A stretch of 64,000 bases of DNA, from the NCBI RefSeq assembly GCF_004116955.1, contig NZ_CP026362.1:3172501-3236500 (forward strand), written 5' to 3'. Position 1 is the first letter of the stretch. Each line of letters opens with the position of its first letter. The stretch comes from Bacillus vallismortis (lineage in GTDB: Bacteria; Bacillota; Bacilli; Bacillales; Bacillaceae). The notes below the pieces were generated by a model. It was given only the letters and a program-made list of their open reading frames with translations. It made no database searches and had not been told where the DNA came from. Of the stretch, positions 9,004 through 19,186 are shown one piece after another. A program made the position numbers and the translations under genes.

Positions 9004-9055
9004 ATTTTTCATAAAATTTTTAGAACTTTTCGTATATTTTGTTACATTTTATAAC

Positions 9056-9091
9056 ATGCATCTTAAATATTTCTTTTTGCTGTGCTACGCT
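9056..9091 (+). promoter_or_regulatory. Candidate nasD promoter with NsrR-type operator
   Basis: At 9056-9072 an AT-rich dyad (ATGCATCTTAAATATTT) resembles the NsrR site known in front of nasD. It is followed by an extended -10, TGC-TACGCT (9083-9091), 33 bp before the nasD start. In B. subtilis nasD has its own promoter controlled by ResD and NsrR besides read-through from nasB. The operator would overlap the -35 area. Confidence 0.65.
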
Positions 9092-9123
9092 GGAAAAAAC
9101 ATTGATAAGGAGCGGATCATCTG

Positions 9124-11541
9124 ATGGGAAAAAAACAGCTAGTTCTTGTTGGAAACGGAATGGCCGGGGTAAGGGCCATTGAAGAGATACTGAGTGTTGC
9201 AAAAGACGAGTTTCAGATCACAATTTTCGGTGCCGAACCGCATCCCAACTATAACCGAATCCTGTTGTCAAAAGTGCTTCAAGGCGATACAGACATTAAA
9301 GATATTACGTTAAACGATTGGGACTGGTACGAAGAAAACCATATTCAATTGTATACAAATGAAACAGTCATCAAAGTGGACACGGAAAACAAAACAATCA
9401 TCACAGATGCAGACAGAATCCAGCCTTATGACGAATTGATCCTGGCAACCGGATCTGTCCCTTTTATCCTTCCGATTCCGGGCGCAGACAAAAAAGGCGT
9501 CACAGCTTTCCGGGACATAAAAGATACAGACACGATGCTCGCCGCGTCAAAACAATATAAAAAAGCAGCCGTCATCGGCGGAGGCCTGCTTGGTTTGGAA
9601 GCCGCACGCGGGCTCTTGAATCTCGGCATGGAGGTCTCTGTCATCCACCTTGCCCCATTTCTGATGGAACGGCAGCTTGATGCAACGGCAGGGCGCCTGC
9701 TGCAAAACGAATTAGAAAAACAAGGAATGACATTTTTACTTGAAAAACAAACCGAAGAAATTATCGGTGATGGCCGTGTCGAAGGCCTCCGCTTCAAAGA
9801 CGGCACAAGCATTGAAGCGGATTTAGTCGTCATGGCTGTCGGCATCCGCCCGAATACACAGCTTGGCGCGGAAAGCGGCATTCCGGTGAACCGCGGAATC
9901 ATTGTCAACGATTATATGGAAACTGAAATCCCCCATATTTATGCGGTCGGCGAATGCGCTGAGCACCGGGGAATCGCTTACGGGCTCGTGGCGCCGCTTT
10001 ATGAACAGGCAAAAGTGCTGGCGAAGCATATATGCGGCATCGAAACAAAACCGTATGAAGGTTCCGTCCTCTCTACTCAGTTAAAGGTATCAGGCGTCGA
10101 GGTTTTCTCCGCCGGTGACTTTGATGAATCAGAGGAGAAAAAAGCGATTAAAGTCTTCGATGAACAGGATGGCATCTATAAAAAAATCGTCTTGAGAGGC
10201 AATCAAATTGTCGGTGCTGTTTTATTCGGCGACAGCAGCGAGGGCAACCGCCTGTTTTCTATGATTCAAAAAGAAGCCGATATCACTGAAACCTCTAAAA
10301 TCTCAATCTTACAGCCTCTCAACCAAGAAGCCGGCACAAGCATTACCGCAGCGATGAGCGATGATGAAATCATCTGCGGCTGTAACGGCGTGTCAAAAGG
10401 TGACATCATTCTAGCCATACAGGAAAAGGGCTGCTCGTCAACGGACGAGATCAAAGCATGCACCGGTGCATCCCGTTCATGCGGAGGCTGTAAGCCGCTC
10501 GTAGAAGAAATCCTCCAACATACGCTCGGATCAGACTTTGATGCGTCAGCGCAAAAAGAAGCGATTTGCAGCTGCACCACATTGTCAAGAGATGAAGTCG
10601 TAGAACAAATCAAGGCCAAAGGGCTGTCACATACAAGAGAAATCATGAACGTACTCGGCTGGAAAACGCCAGAAGGCTGTTCCAAATGCCGGCCGGCCCT
10701 GAACTATTACCTAGGCATGATCAATCCAACCAAATACGAGGATGATCGGACTTCCCGCTTTGTGAACGAACGAATGCACGCCAATATTCAAAAAGACGGA
10801 ACATATTCAGTCGTGCCTCGGATGTACGGCGGCGTGACCAACTCCACAGATTTGCGCAAGATCGCCGATGTCGTCGATAAGTATGAGATCCCGCTCGTGA
10901 AAATGACCGGCGGCCAGCGGATTGATCTCATCGGCGTGAAAAAAGAAGACCTTCCGAAGGTATGGGAAGATCTTGATATGCCGTCAGGCTACGCGTACGG
11001 AAAGACACTGCGCACAGTAAAAACATGTGTAGGCCAGCAATTCTGCCGCTTCGGCACGCAAGACTCCATGGCATTAGGCATCGACCTTGAGAAAAAATTT
11101 GAAGGACTCAACACGCCACACAAAGTGAAAATGGCCGTATCTGCCTGCCCGCGAAACTGTGCAGAGTCCGGCATTAAGGACCTTGGCGTTGTCGGCATCG
11201 ACGGAGGCTGGGAGCTTTACGTCGGAGGAAACGGCGGAACCCATTTACGCGCCGGTGATTTGCTGATGAAGGTGAAAACAAATGAAGAAGTCTTAGAATA
11301 CGCAGGCGCCTACCTGCAATATTACCGGGAAACCGCAAACTATCTGGAGCGTACTTCCGCATGGCTTGAGCGCGTCGGTTTATCCCATGTCCAATCCGTA
11401 TTAAACGATCCGGAAAAACGGCAGGAGCTAAACGGCCGAATGAACGAAACACTCTCTGTCCACAAGGATCCATGGAAGGGCTTTTTGGAAAACAAACAAA
11501 GTTCTAATGAATTATTTCAAAACGTCGTGACCACATCATAA
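9124..11541 (+). CDS. nasD: NasD, NADH-dependent nitrite reductase large subunit
   Basis: An 805-residue siroheme enzyme that reduces nitrite to ammonium with NADH. Domains: FAD/NADH fold (GNGMAGVRA at 10-18, [10 protein letters not shown]), two BFD-like [2Fe-2S] domains (CGC...CGGC and CSC...CSKC), a ferredoxin-like half domain, then the siroheme/[4Fe-4S] domain with both ligand motifs intact, CVGQQFC and CPRNC. The ATG at 9124 follows AAGGAGCGG. It is required both for nitrate assimilation and for nitrite respiration in anaerobic growth, consistent with a second promoter at 9056-9091. nasE follows closely. Confidence 0.96.
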   Translation: MGKKQLVLVGNGMAGVRAIEEILSVAKDEFQITIFGAEPHPNYNRILLSKVLQGDTDIKDITLNDWDWYEENHIQLYTNETVIKVDTENKTIITDADRIQPYDELILATGSVPFILPIPGADKKGVTAFRDIKDTDTMLAASKQYKKAAVIGGGLLGLEAARGLLNLGMEVSVIHLAPFLMERQLDATAGRLLQNELEKQGMTFLLEKQTEEIIGDGRVEGLRFKDGTSIEADLVVMAVGIRPNTQLGAESGIPVNRGIIVNDYMETEIPHIYAVGECAEHRGIAYGLVAPLYEQAKVLAKHICGIETKPYEGSVLSTQLKVSGVEVFSAGDFDESEEKKAIKVFDEQDGIYKKIVLRGNQIVGAVLFGDSSEGNRLFSMIQKEADITETSKISILQPLNQEAGTSITAAMSDDEIICGCNGVSKGDIILAIQEKGCSSTDEIKACTGASRSCGGCKPLVEEILQHTLGSDFDASAQKEAICSCTTLSRDEVVEQIKAKGLSHTREIMNVLGWKTPEGCSKCRPALNYYLGMINPTKYEDDRTSRFVNERMHANIQKDGTYSVVPRMYGGVTNSTDLRKIADVVDKYEIPLVKMTGGQRIDLIGVKKEDLPKVWEDLDMPSGYAYGKTLRTVKTCVGQQFCRFGTQDSMALGIDLEKKFEGLNTPHKVKMAVSACPRNCAESGIKDLGVVGIDGGWELYVGGNGGTHLRAGDLLMKVKTNEEVLEYAGAYLQYYRETANYLERTSAWLERVGLSHVQSVLNDPEKRQELNGRMNETLSVHKDPWKGFLENKQSSNELFQNVVTTS

Positions 11542-11573
11542 TGACAAAAAACAAACATGAAGGAGGAATGGAC

Positions 11574-11894
11574 ATGGTAAACAAAGGCGTAACAAAAGTA
11601 TGGATCAGTAAAATTGAAGAATTACCTGAACAATTAGGCAAAACAGTGTATATTGAAGATAAGGAGCTCGCGGTTTTTAAGCTTTCAAACGGAAGCATCC
11701 GGGCCATCGAAAATCGCTGTCCGCACAAGGGCGGCGTCCTGGCGGAAGGCATCGTCAGCGGCGAATATGTTTTCTGCCCGATGCACGACTGGAAAATCTC
11801 TTTAGAAGATGGAATCGTCCAAGAACCCGATCACGGATGTGTCAAAACATACGAAACGCTGATCGAAGGAGATCATGTTTATCTTTTATATTAA
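11574..11894 (+). CDS. nasE: NasE, nitrite reductase small (Rieske) subunit
   Basis: A 106-residue Rieske-fold NirD-type subunit that partners NasD. The iron-sulfur ligand pairs C49/H51 (CPHKGG) and C68/H71 (CPMHDW) are both present, so a [2Fe-2S] cluster can be bound. The ATG at 11574 is chosen because the AGGAGG at 11561-11566 is 7 bp away; the ATG at 11568 touches the ribosome binding site and the one at 11541 has none. After the stop a 280-bp hairpin-rich repeat separates nasE from nasF. Confidence 0.93.
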   Translation: MVNKGVTKVWISKIEELPEQLGKTVYIEDKELAVFKLSNGSIRAIENRCPHKGGVLAEGIVSGEYVFCPMHDWKISLEDGIVQEPDHGCVKTYETLIEGDHVYLLY

Positions 11895-11904
11895 CCAAAC
11901 CACC

Positions 11905-12170
11905 GAATCGCTTTTCAAGTGATTCCCAGATTGTTGACAACATCCTAAAGCGGGTTAAGGTTTTAGGATGTTGTCCTCTTTTCAGTGATTGAAAACCCTT
12001 GATGTTCAGGACGGGCGAGCATGGGCGCAGACTTCCGCACCATCCGGTGACAGCGGCGCTTGCAGAGGACGCTTGTAGCCGCTCGCCTTTTTGAGGGAGC
12101 GCCAACGCGCGGGCCTGATAACGAATGCAAGAGTTTGTCGACACGCTTTGGATCACTTTTCAAGTGACCC
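11905..12170 (+). repeat. Dispersed intergenic repeat element, copy A (nasE-nasF)
   Basis: The element consists of a hairpin (11905-11925), a copy-specific stem-loop (11937-11974, ACAACATCCTAAA paired with its complement), a conserved core (11979-12022, with GATTGAAAACCCTTGA and CGAGCAT), a GC-rich region with further inverted repeats found only in this copy, a conserved end (12121-12147, containing GTTTGTCGACACGCT) and a second hairpin (12150-12170) that is a near duplicate of the first. It shares core and end with copies B and C. It probably belongs to the roughly 190-bp dispersed repeat family described in the 168 genome (from memory). It stands within the nas operon, so it may lower or tune nasF expression. 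Confidence 0.85.
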
Positions 12171-12199
12171 TTCATTTTTCACAGTGACGGAAGGATGAC

Positions 12200-13651
12200 A
12201 TGATCATGAAGAACGGAATCGTATATTTCGTGGGAGCGGGCCCCGGCGATCCCGGGCTGCTCACCATTAAAGGGAAGCAGGCGCTGGAGGAAGCGGATGT
12301 CATTTTATATGACCGGCTCGCCAACCCGAAGCTGCTCGAATTCGCATCATCAGACTGCCAATTTATTTATTGCGGAAAACGGCCAGACCGCCATTTTATG
12401 AAACAAAGAGACATTAATGCCCTGCTGGTTGAAGAAGCATCAAAGGGATTAACCGTCGTCCGTTTGAAAGGCGGAGATCCGAGTGTATTCGGCAGAGTAG
12501 GCGAGGAAGCAGATGCTCTCCATGAGCATGGCATCCGCTATGAAATGGTGCCGGGCATCACCTCCGGAATTGCAGCGCCGTTATATGCCGGCATCCCCGT
12601 CACGCATCGGGATTTCGCATCGTCTTTTGCCATGATTACCGCGCATGACAAATCATTAAAAGGAACCCCGAATCTGGACTGGGAGGGGCTTGCCCGAAGC
12701 GTTCAAACCCTTGTCTTTTACATGGGCATCAAGAATTTATCTTATATTTGCCAGCAGCTCATCGCATACGGAAAATCGCCTTCTGTCCCTGTCATTGTGG
12801 TCCAATGGGGAACATGGGGCCGCCAGCGGAGCGTGAAAGGATCGCTTGAGAACATTCAGCAAAAAGTACAGGAACACCAGATTACAAACCCTGCGATTAT
12901 CGTCATCGGGGATATCGTCAATTTTCAAACACACAGCTGGTTTGAAAGCAAACCGCTCATCGGACAGCATATGATGGTGGTCACTCATGGCGAAGATGAA
13001 GACCCGCTTGCAGACAAGCTGCGTGCTTCCGGTGCCGATGTCATCGAATGGCCGAAATGGCGGATGGAGAACATGCCTGTCGATGAAGAGATTCTTCGAA
13101 AAATCGGCATCTTTGAAGACATTTTTTTCACATCGCGCCATGCGGTTTGTGCATTTTTCCAAGCGCTGGCATCCAAGAAAATCGACATCCGCCAGCTGAC
13201 AGCCCGACTAAGTGCGGCATCTGAACATGCAGAGACGGAGCTTGAGAAACGGGGTTTTCTCGTCTCGTCCGTTCAGCCAGATTCAGAAAAACGTCTTGTG
13301 GTCGGGAGCCGTCATTCAGTGGAAAACATGCAGAAGCATGAGTCCTGTTCGTTTTATATCACCCATGAAAACGTCATAGATGACCGGTTCACCCACATGA
13401 TTCAGCGAACCGTCAATGAATCTCCGCTGCACATGATCATCTGTCCGAGCAAACCGTCCGTTCAGCAATTGATCAGCACAGGCGAACAAATCGGCATTTC
13501 ACCGGAACCATCAGCGAACCGGCCTCCCATCGTCTGTATAGGTGATGACTCAGTTGCCGGCGCTTATGGATTCACCGTTGTTCAAGAACAGGATGAATTG
13601 TTTGCTTTGATTCAGAATCAACAGGCGGAAAAAAAGCTTCTTCACAGCTGA
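12200..13651 (+). CDS. nasF: NasF, uroporphyrinogen III methyltransferase-synthase fusion for siroheme
   Basis: A 483-residue protein supplying siroheme precursor to NasD. Residues 1 to about 245 are an S-adenosylmethionine-dependent uroporphyrin-III C-methyltransferase (VGAGPGDPGLLT near the start, RLKGGDPSVFGR, VPGITSGIAAPLYAGIPVTHR). The remaining half, beginning near HMMVVTHGEDEDPLADKL, resembles HemD uroporphyrinogen III synthase. The ATG at 12200 sits 4 bp after AAGGA; ATG 12206 is an alternative six bases on. It is the last gene of the nas operon, with repeat copy A in front of it and copy B after it. Confidence 0.93.
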   Translation: MIMKNGIVYFVGAGPGDPGLLTIKGKQALEEADVILYDRLANPKLLEFASSDCQFIYCGKRPDRHFMKQRDINALLVEEASKGLTVVRLKGGDPSVFGRVGEEADALHEHGIRYEMVPGITSGIAAPLYAGIPVTHRDFASSFAMITAHDKSLKGTPNLDWEGLARSVQTLVFYMGIKNLSYICQQLIAYGKSPSVPVIVVQWGTWGRQRSVKGSLENIQQKVQEHQITNPAIIVIGDIVNFQTHSWFESKPLIGQHMMVVTHGEDEDPLADKLRASGADVIEWPKWRMENMPVDEEILRKIGIFEDIFFTSRHAVCAFFQALASKKIDIRQLTARLSAASEHAETELEKRGFLVSSVQPDSEKRLVVGSRHSVENMQKHESCSFYITHENVIDDRFTHMIQRTVNESPLHMIICPSKPSVQQLISTGEQIGISPEPSANRPPIVCIGDDSVAGAYGFTVVQEQDELFALIQNQQAEKKLLHS

Positions 13652-13658
13652 TTGCTCA

Positions 13659-13881
13659 CAGCCCTTTCCTTAAAGGGCTGTTTAGCGTGTCGACAAACCC
13701 TCGCATTCGTTGTCAGTCCTGCGCGTTGGTGCTCACGAATTGCTGCATTCGCTGTGCTCCAATGCTCGTCCTTCCTAGACTTCAAGGGTTTTCAATCACG
13801 CTGAAAAGATGACAAAGTCATAAAACGAAAACCGTTTTATGACTTTGTCAACAATCTGAGCAGCCCTTTTCTCAAGGGCTG
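13659..13881 (-). repeat. Dispersed intergenic repeat element, copy B (nasF-ycgT), with duplicated terminator hairpins
   Basis: On the minus strand it reads: hairpin (13861-13881), stem-loop with a perfect 17-bp stem (13811-13827 with 13833-13849), core (13762-13807), conserved end with GTTTGTCGACACGCT (13684-13710 region) and a second hairpin (13659-13680). The two outer hairpins, CAGCCCTTTCCTTAAAGGGCTG and CAGCCCTTTTCTCAAGGGCTG without their flanks, are near duplicates; only the distal one is followed by a T-rich tail (TTTTATTT) for plus-strand termination of nasF. It is inverted relative to copy A, so the two copies bracket nasF. Confidence 0.85.
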
Positions 13882-13883
13882 TT

Positions 13884-14921
<1,038 letters not shown>

Positions 14922-14937
14922 TCAAAACCACTTTAAT

Positions 14938-14952
14938 TGAGAATGAATATCA
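14938..14952 (-). promoter_or_regulatory. Fur box upstream of ycgT
   Basis: A 7-1-7 dyad, TGAGAAT-G-AATATCA, matches TGATAATNATTATCA at 12 of 14 positions. It is 44 bp upstream of the ycgT start. From memory, ycgT belongs to the Fur regulon in 168, which supports the call. Confidence 0.8.
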
Positions 14953-15001
14953 ATACAAAGTATATCATATTTCATGACTTGTGTTTATTCATTTCTCCTC
15001 C

Positions 15002-15030
15002 TTGTGGTAAATGGTTGAAAGCCCTATAAT
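15002..15030 (+). promoter_or_regulatory. Sigma-A promoter of ycgS
   Basis: TTGTGG (15002-15007), a 17-bp spacer and a perfect TATAAT (15025-15030), followed 26 bp later by the ycgS start codon. Confidence 0.7.
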
Positions 15031-15056
15031 AGGCAGAAAACAAATGGGAGAAACAG

Positions 15057-15911
15057 ATGAAAAGACGAGTCGAAACGATCACTCTTGAAGGACATACGCT
15101 TGAATATTCCGTTGCGGGCAAGGGAACCCCTATTCTTGTCATGCATGGCGGACATTCAAATTGTTACGAGGAGTTCGGGTACACAGGACTGATTGAACAG
15201 GGGTATTCCATCATCACGCCTTCAAGGCCCGGTTACGGACAGACGTCAAAAGAGATCGGAAAAAGTCTTGCTGAGGCCTGCCGTTTCTATGTAAAGCTAT
15301 TAGATCATCTGCAAATTGACAGTGTGCATGTGATGGCCATCTCAGCAGGAGGCCCGAGCGGCATAAGTTTTGCTTCACATTATCCTGAAAGGGTAATCAC
15401 TCTGACCCTGCAATCCGCGGTGACCAAAGAATGGCTCACCCCAAAAGACGCTGAATATAGAATGGGAAAAATCCTCTTCCGCCCGCCTGTGGAAAAGTGG
15501 ATATGGAAGCTGATTTCTTCTCTGAATAACGCCTTCCCGCGTTTGATGTTCAAAGCCATGAGCCCGCAATTCAGCACGCTTTCGTTTCAGAGAATCAAGA
15601 CCATGATGGACGAAAAAGACATTGAAGCATTTCGGAAAATGAACAGCCGGCAGCGCTCCGGTGACGGCTTTCTGCTAGACTTGTCACAAACCGCCGCTAT
15701 CTCTTCAAAGGAGCTGCAGGCCATCTCATGCCCCGTATTGATTATGCAAAGTGTTTATGATGGTTTTATCGACAAGTCACATGCCCATCATGCTAAAAAA
15801 CACATTCCTGGCGCTGTTCTCTGTTTGCTTCACTCATGGGGGCACCTGATTTGGCTCGGGAAAGACGCTGCTGAAACAGATAGAATCATATTCGAATTTT
15901 TAGAATCCTAA
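15057..15911 (+). CDS. ycgS: YcgS, alpha/beta-hydrolase
   Basis: A 284-residue alpha/beta-hydrolase of unknown substrate. The oxyanion region HGGHSNCYEEF is at about 30-40, the nucleophile S96 lies in AISAGG (an A-x-S-x-G variant of the usual G-x-S-x-G), and the catalytic histidine is likely in HSWGHLIW near the C terminus. No signal peptide is seen. The ATG at 15057 is preceded by GGGAG at a good distance, and a promoter lies at 15002-15030, so it appears to be transcribed alone. Residues fit an esterase, thioesterase or proline iminopeptidase-like enzyme; none can be preferred from sequence. Confidence 0.88.
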   Translation: MKRRVETITLEGHTLEYSVAGKGTPILVMHGGHSNCYEEFGYTGLIEQGYSIITPSRPGYGQTSKEIGKSLAEACRFYVKLLDHLQIDSVHVMAISAGGPSGISFASHYPERVITLTLQSAVTKEWLTPKDAEYRMGKILFRPPVEKWIWKLISSLNNAFPRLMFKAMSPQFSTLSFQRIKTMMDEKDIEAFRKMNSRQRSGDGFLLDLSQTAAISSKELQAISCPVLIMQSVYDGFIDKSHAHHAKKHIPGAVLCLLHSWGHLIWLGKDAAETDRIIFEFLES

Positions 15912-16008
15912 ACAAAGTGAAACAATTTTTCCTCCTCCTCCGTCAAACAAGCAGTGCCTTTTTTTCTGATATGATAAAAGGCAGCTTAACATGAGCGGAG
16001 GTTTTATT

Positions 16009-16893
16009 GTGACAGCACAATCATCTTTTCTTCAGCTGAATTCAATTTTTATCAGCATTTTAATAGAAGCCATTCCGTTTATTCTGATCGGCGTCATCCT
16101 TTCCGGAATCATTCAAATGTTTGTTTCTGAAGAAATGATTGCAAGAATCATGCCAAAGAACCGCTTTCTCGCTGTTTTATTCGGCGCACTGGCCGGCGTT
16201 TTATTTCCCGCCTGTGAATGCGGCATTATCCCAATAACGAGGCGTCTGCTGTTAAAGGGGGTTCCTCTGCATGCGGGCGTTGCTTTCATGCTGACCGCGC
16301 CTATCATCAATCCTATCGTCTTATTTTCTACTTTTATTGCGTTCGGGAATAGATGGAGCGTTGTCTTTTATCGAGGCGGACTGGCGCTTGCCGTTTCGTT
16401 GATCATTGGAATCATCTTATCCTATCAATTTAAGGATAACCAGCTTTTAAAGCCTGAAGAACCCGGGCATCACCACCATCATCACCACACCCTGCTACAA
16501 AAGCTGGGAGGGACCTTGCGGCATGCCATTGATGAATTTTTCTCCGTGGGGAAATACTTAATCATCGGCGCCTTTATCGCAGCCGCTATGCAGACGTATG
16601 TCAAAACATCCACTCTGCTTGCGATCGGGCAAAATGATGTATCTTCTTCCCTTGTGATGATGGGGCTGGCGTTTGTCTTGTCACTCTGTTCAGAAGTCGA
16701 TGCGTTCATCGCGTCTTCCTTCAGCAGCACATTTTCATTAGGATCGCTCATCGCCTTTCTCGTATTTGGGGCGATGGTGGATATTAAGAATCTATTGATG
16801 ATGCTTGCGGCCTTCAAAAAACGATTTGTTTTCCTGCTGATTACGTACATTGTCGTGCTCGTCTTAGCGGGATCACTACTGGTAAAGGGGTGA
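16009..16893 (+). CDS. ycgR: YcgR, DUF318/ArsP-like permease
   Basis: A 294-residue polytopic membrane protein of the DUF318 (UPF0718) permease family, with about eight hydrophobic segments. The hallmark PACECGIIPITRRL lies near residues 65-78, including a Cys that in related ArsP-type exporters takes part in transport. A histidine run (HHHHHHH) sits in the central cytoplasmic loop. The start is GTG at 16009, 7 bp after CGGAGG; the upstream ATG at 15991 has no ribosome binding site. It is followed four bases later by ycgQ, whose family nearly always accompanies DUF318. The pair looks like a metal or metalloid transport system; substrate unknown. Confidence 0.9.
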   Translation: MTAQSSFLQLNSIFISILIEAIPFILIGVILSGIIQMFVSEEMIARIMPKNRFLAVLFGALAGVLFPACECGIIPITRRLLLKGVPLHAGVAFMLTAPIINPIVLFSTFIAFGNRWSVVFYRGGLALAVSLIIGIILSYQFKDNQLLKPEEPGHHHHHHHTLLQKLGGTLRHAIDEFFSVGKYLIIGAFIAAAMQTYVKTSTLLAIGQNDVSSSLVMMGLAFVLSLCSEVDAFIASSFSSTFSLGSLIAFLVFGAMVDIKNLLMMLAAFKKRFVFLLITYIVVLVLAGSLLVKG

Positions 16894-16897
16894 TTGG

Positions 16898-17761
16898 ATG
16901 TTTCGTCTATTGGTGCTGATGGGATTTACGTTTTTCTTTTATCATCTGCATGCCTCAGGAAATCTTACAAAATATATCAATATGAAATATTCCTATCTTT
17001 CCTTTATTGCGATCTTCCTGTTGGCCATTCTGACAGCCGTTCAAGCATATGTATTTATCAAATCGCCTGATAAAGGCGGGCATCACCATGATCATGATTG
17101 CGGGTGCGGATGTGGCCACGATCACGAGCATGACCATGAACAAAACAAGCCGTTTTATCAGCGTTATTTGATTTATGTTGTTTTTCTTTTTCCTTTGGTG
17201 TCAGGTATTTTCTTCCCGATTGCGACGCTTGACTCATCCATTGTCAAAACAAAAGGGTTCTCGTTTAAAGCGATGGAGAGCGGAGACCATTATTCGCAAA
17301 CACAGTATTTGCGGCCTGATGCCAGCCTTTATTACGCGCAAGACAGCTATGACAAACAGATGAAACAGCTGTTTGATAAGTATTCCGGCAAAAAAGAGAT
17401 TTCTCTGACTGATGATGATTTCCTAAAAGGAATGGAAACCATTTATAACTACCCGGGTGAATTTCTCGGACGGACGATTGAATTTCATGGATTTGCGTAT
17501 AAAGGAAATGCGATTAACAAAAACCAGCTGTTCGTGTTGAGGTTTGGCATCATTCACTGTATCGCTGATTCCGGCGTGTACGGGATGCTTGTGGAGTTTC
17601 CGAAGGACATGAACATCAAGGATGATGAATGGATTCATATTAAAGGCACGCTGGCCTCAGAATATTATCAGCCATTCAAGTCAACTCTCCCTGTCGTGAA
17701 AGTGACCGACTGGAACACCATTAAAAAGCCTGATGATCCTTATGTTTACAGAGGATTTTAA
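16898..17761 (+). CDS. ycgQ: YcgQ, DUF1980 (TIGR03943) partner of YcgR
   Basis: A 287-residue membrane-anchored protein. The N-terminal half has two hydrophobic segments, a loop very rich in His, Asp and Cys (about 64-85: HHHDHDCGCGCG then HDHEHDHE), then a further hydrophobic stretch and an extracytoplasmic domain with a family signature around RFGIIHCIADS, containing a conserved Cys. The metal-rich loop and the fixed pairing with a DUF318 permease suggest metal capture or hand-over (inference). It ends before a bidirectional terminator shared with putR. Confidence 0.9.
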   Translation: MFRLLVLMGFTFFFYHLHASGNLTKYINMKYSYLSFIAIFLLAILTAVQAYVFIKSPDKGGHHHDHDCGCGCGHDHEHDHEQNKPFYQRYLIYVVFLFPLVSGIFFPIATLDSSIVKTKGFSFKAMESGDHYSQTQYLRPDASLYYAQDSYDKQMKQLFDKYSGKKEISLTDDDFLKGMETIYNYPGEFLGRTIEFHGFAYKGNAINKNQLFVLRFGIIHCIADSGVYGMLVEFPKDMNIKDDEWIHIKGTLASEYYQPFKSTLPVVKVTDWNTIKKPDDPYVYRGF

Positions 17762-17769
17762 GTGAAGAC

Positions 17770-17793
17770 GAAACCAGTACATGTACTGGTTTC
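17770..17793. terminator. Bidirectional terminator ycgQ/putR
   Basis: GAAACCAGTACATGTACTGGTTTC forms a fully paired hairpin followed on the plus strand by TTTTTTATTT. The minus strand gives a weaker tail, so it mainly ends ycgRQ. Confidence 0.85.
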
Positions 17794-17797
17794 TTTT

Positions 17798-19033
17798 TTA
17801 TTTCTTTTTCATCAGCATCAAATCAAGATAAAGCTGGCATCGTGTCCTAAAATCGCTTAAATTAATCGACGTCATTTCAGTAATCTGTTTAATGCGGTAA
17901 TTCAATGTATTTTGGTGAATAAACAGCTGTTCTGCTGCTGGTTTTGTTTTGCAGTTGTTGAGGAGATAGATTTCCAGCGTTTTCAGCAGTTCGGTGCTGC
18001 TTTCTTGGTCTTTTGCTTTTAATAAAGCCAAATCCTTATTCTCGTATTCTAAATATTGATTTTTCTGTTCAATGCTCTCTAAATAACGGTAAATGCCGAG
18101 TTTTGCATATTCATATGGAATATTTTCTTGATTGCCGGTGATCTCCGCTGCTTTTATTACTTCAAGCGCTTCTGTGTAGCTCTTGCCAAGTTTTAAAAGG
18201 TGATCATATTCGTTTCCGATACCGATATAAATAGGGGTAGGAATTTTTTGAAAGTGAAAATGTGTTAACAGCTTGTTAATAAATTCAGAAGCTGCCGAGG
18301 AGACGGAGCTTTTTTGGGAAAAACTCGCTACGACGATGACAATATTTGAATCGATCGTTAAGACATGACTGACTTTATCCCTTAAATTTAAATACGACCT
18401 GATATTTTCCTTTAAATCCTCAACCGCTTCCCCATCCCCATTCGCGGCGTGCAGGATGACAACTGAAAACATGGAAGGCAGCACGGTGTTGATTCTTTCA
18501 GCTTCCCGTCTGAGTTCCTTCTCAGATGTGAATTGCTCATAGATCGCCCGTTTGATCAGATCTTCTGCTTGTTCTTCCTTCTCCTGTTTCAGCTTATTGG
18601 TTTTATAAATGATTTTCCCGACATGGAAAGAGGTCTCATACAAAAAGTCGAGTTCTTCTTCCGTCAGATTTTCGTCCAGCTCCTGAACCCAGATGTAGCC
18701 CATGACGTCCCCTTTGTGCTTTGCGCTCACGACCACTCTCTGGTTTAACCCAATGCTTTCAATTTTATTGACGCGAAAAGGCTCAGGTTCTGTTTTCAGC
18801 TTTTCAATGACTCCATCCTTTAGAAACCTCTCAAAAATCTGAACCGGACATTTTTTTGAAAAAATAGTCTGCTGATTGGCAGAGTCAAAATGGTTAATAT
18901 AGTAAGAATTATAGGCTAACAAAAAGAAATCCGCGCTTTCCAGTATGACTGGTTTTTGCAGTTCATAACTGATAAAGTCAATCAGCTTATCAACATCTGA
19001 AAATGAAAAAACTCTCTCTAAAAGCTCTTCCAT
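17798..19033 (-). CDS. putR: PutR, proline-responsive transcriptional activator (PucR family)
   Basis: A 411-residue PucR/CdaR-type regulator. The C-terminal helix-turn-helix (KPAAEQLFIHQNTLNYRIKQI, about 365-390) is typical of the HTH_30 domain; the N-terminal and central parts are sensor domains for proline. It activates the putBCP genes upstream. The start is ATG at 19033 behind an AGGAG site; the longer frame to 19183 has no site and is Lys/Phe-rich noise. It follows putP closely and probably has its own promoter in the gap 19034-19186. Confidence 0.93.
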   Translation of the reverse strand: MEELLERVFSFSDVDKLIDFISYELQKPVILESADFFLLAYNSYYINHFDSANQQTIFSKKCPVQIFERFLKDGVIEKLKTEPEPFRVNKIESIGLNQRVVVSAKHKGDVMGYIWVQELDENLTEEELDFLYETSFHVGKIIYKTNKLKQEKEEQAEDLIKRAIYEQFTSEKELRREAERINTVLPSMFSVVILHAANGDGEAVEDLKENIRSYLNLRDKVSHVLTIDSNIVIVVASFSQKSSVSSAASEFINKLLTHFHFQKIPTPIYIGIGNEYDHLLKLGKSYTEALEVIKAAEITGNQENIPYEYAKLGIYRYLESIEQKNQYLEYENKDLALLKAKDQESSTELLKTLEIYLLNNCKTKPAAEQLFIHQNTLNYRIKQITEMTSINLSDFRTRCQLYLDLMLMKKK

Positions 19034-19186
19034 ACCTTTTTCTCCTATACTTTTTTTTACTTTAATCATATCCATACCGGGTCTATTTGTATAGAAAAAA
19101 ATACGTTCATTTCCAAAAGAAAAAAACGGCCGTTTAAAAGGAGAAAAGAGGAAAAAGGGACAGCCCCTTCCTCCTCCTTTCAATCT

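Noticed and set aside
16470..16490. His run in ycgR as a cloning tag
   Set aside because: It sits inside the natural open reading frame with mixed CAC/CAT codons, in a loop; an artificial tag would be terminal.
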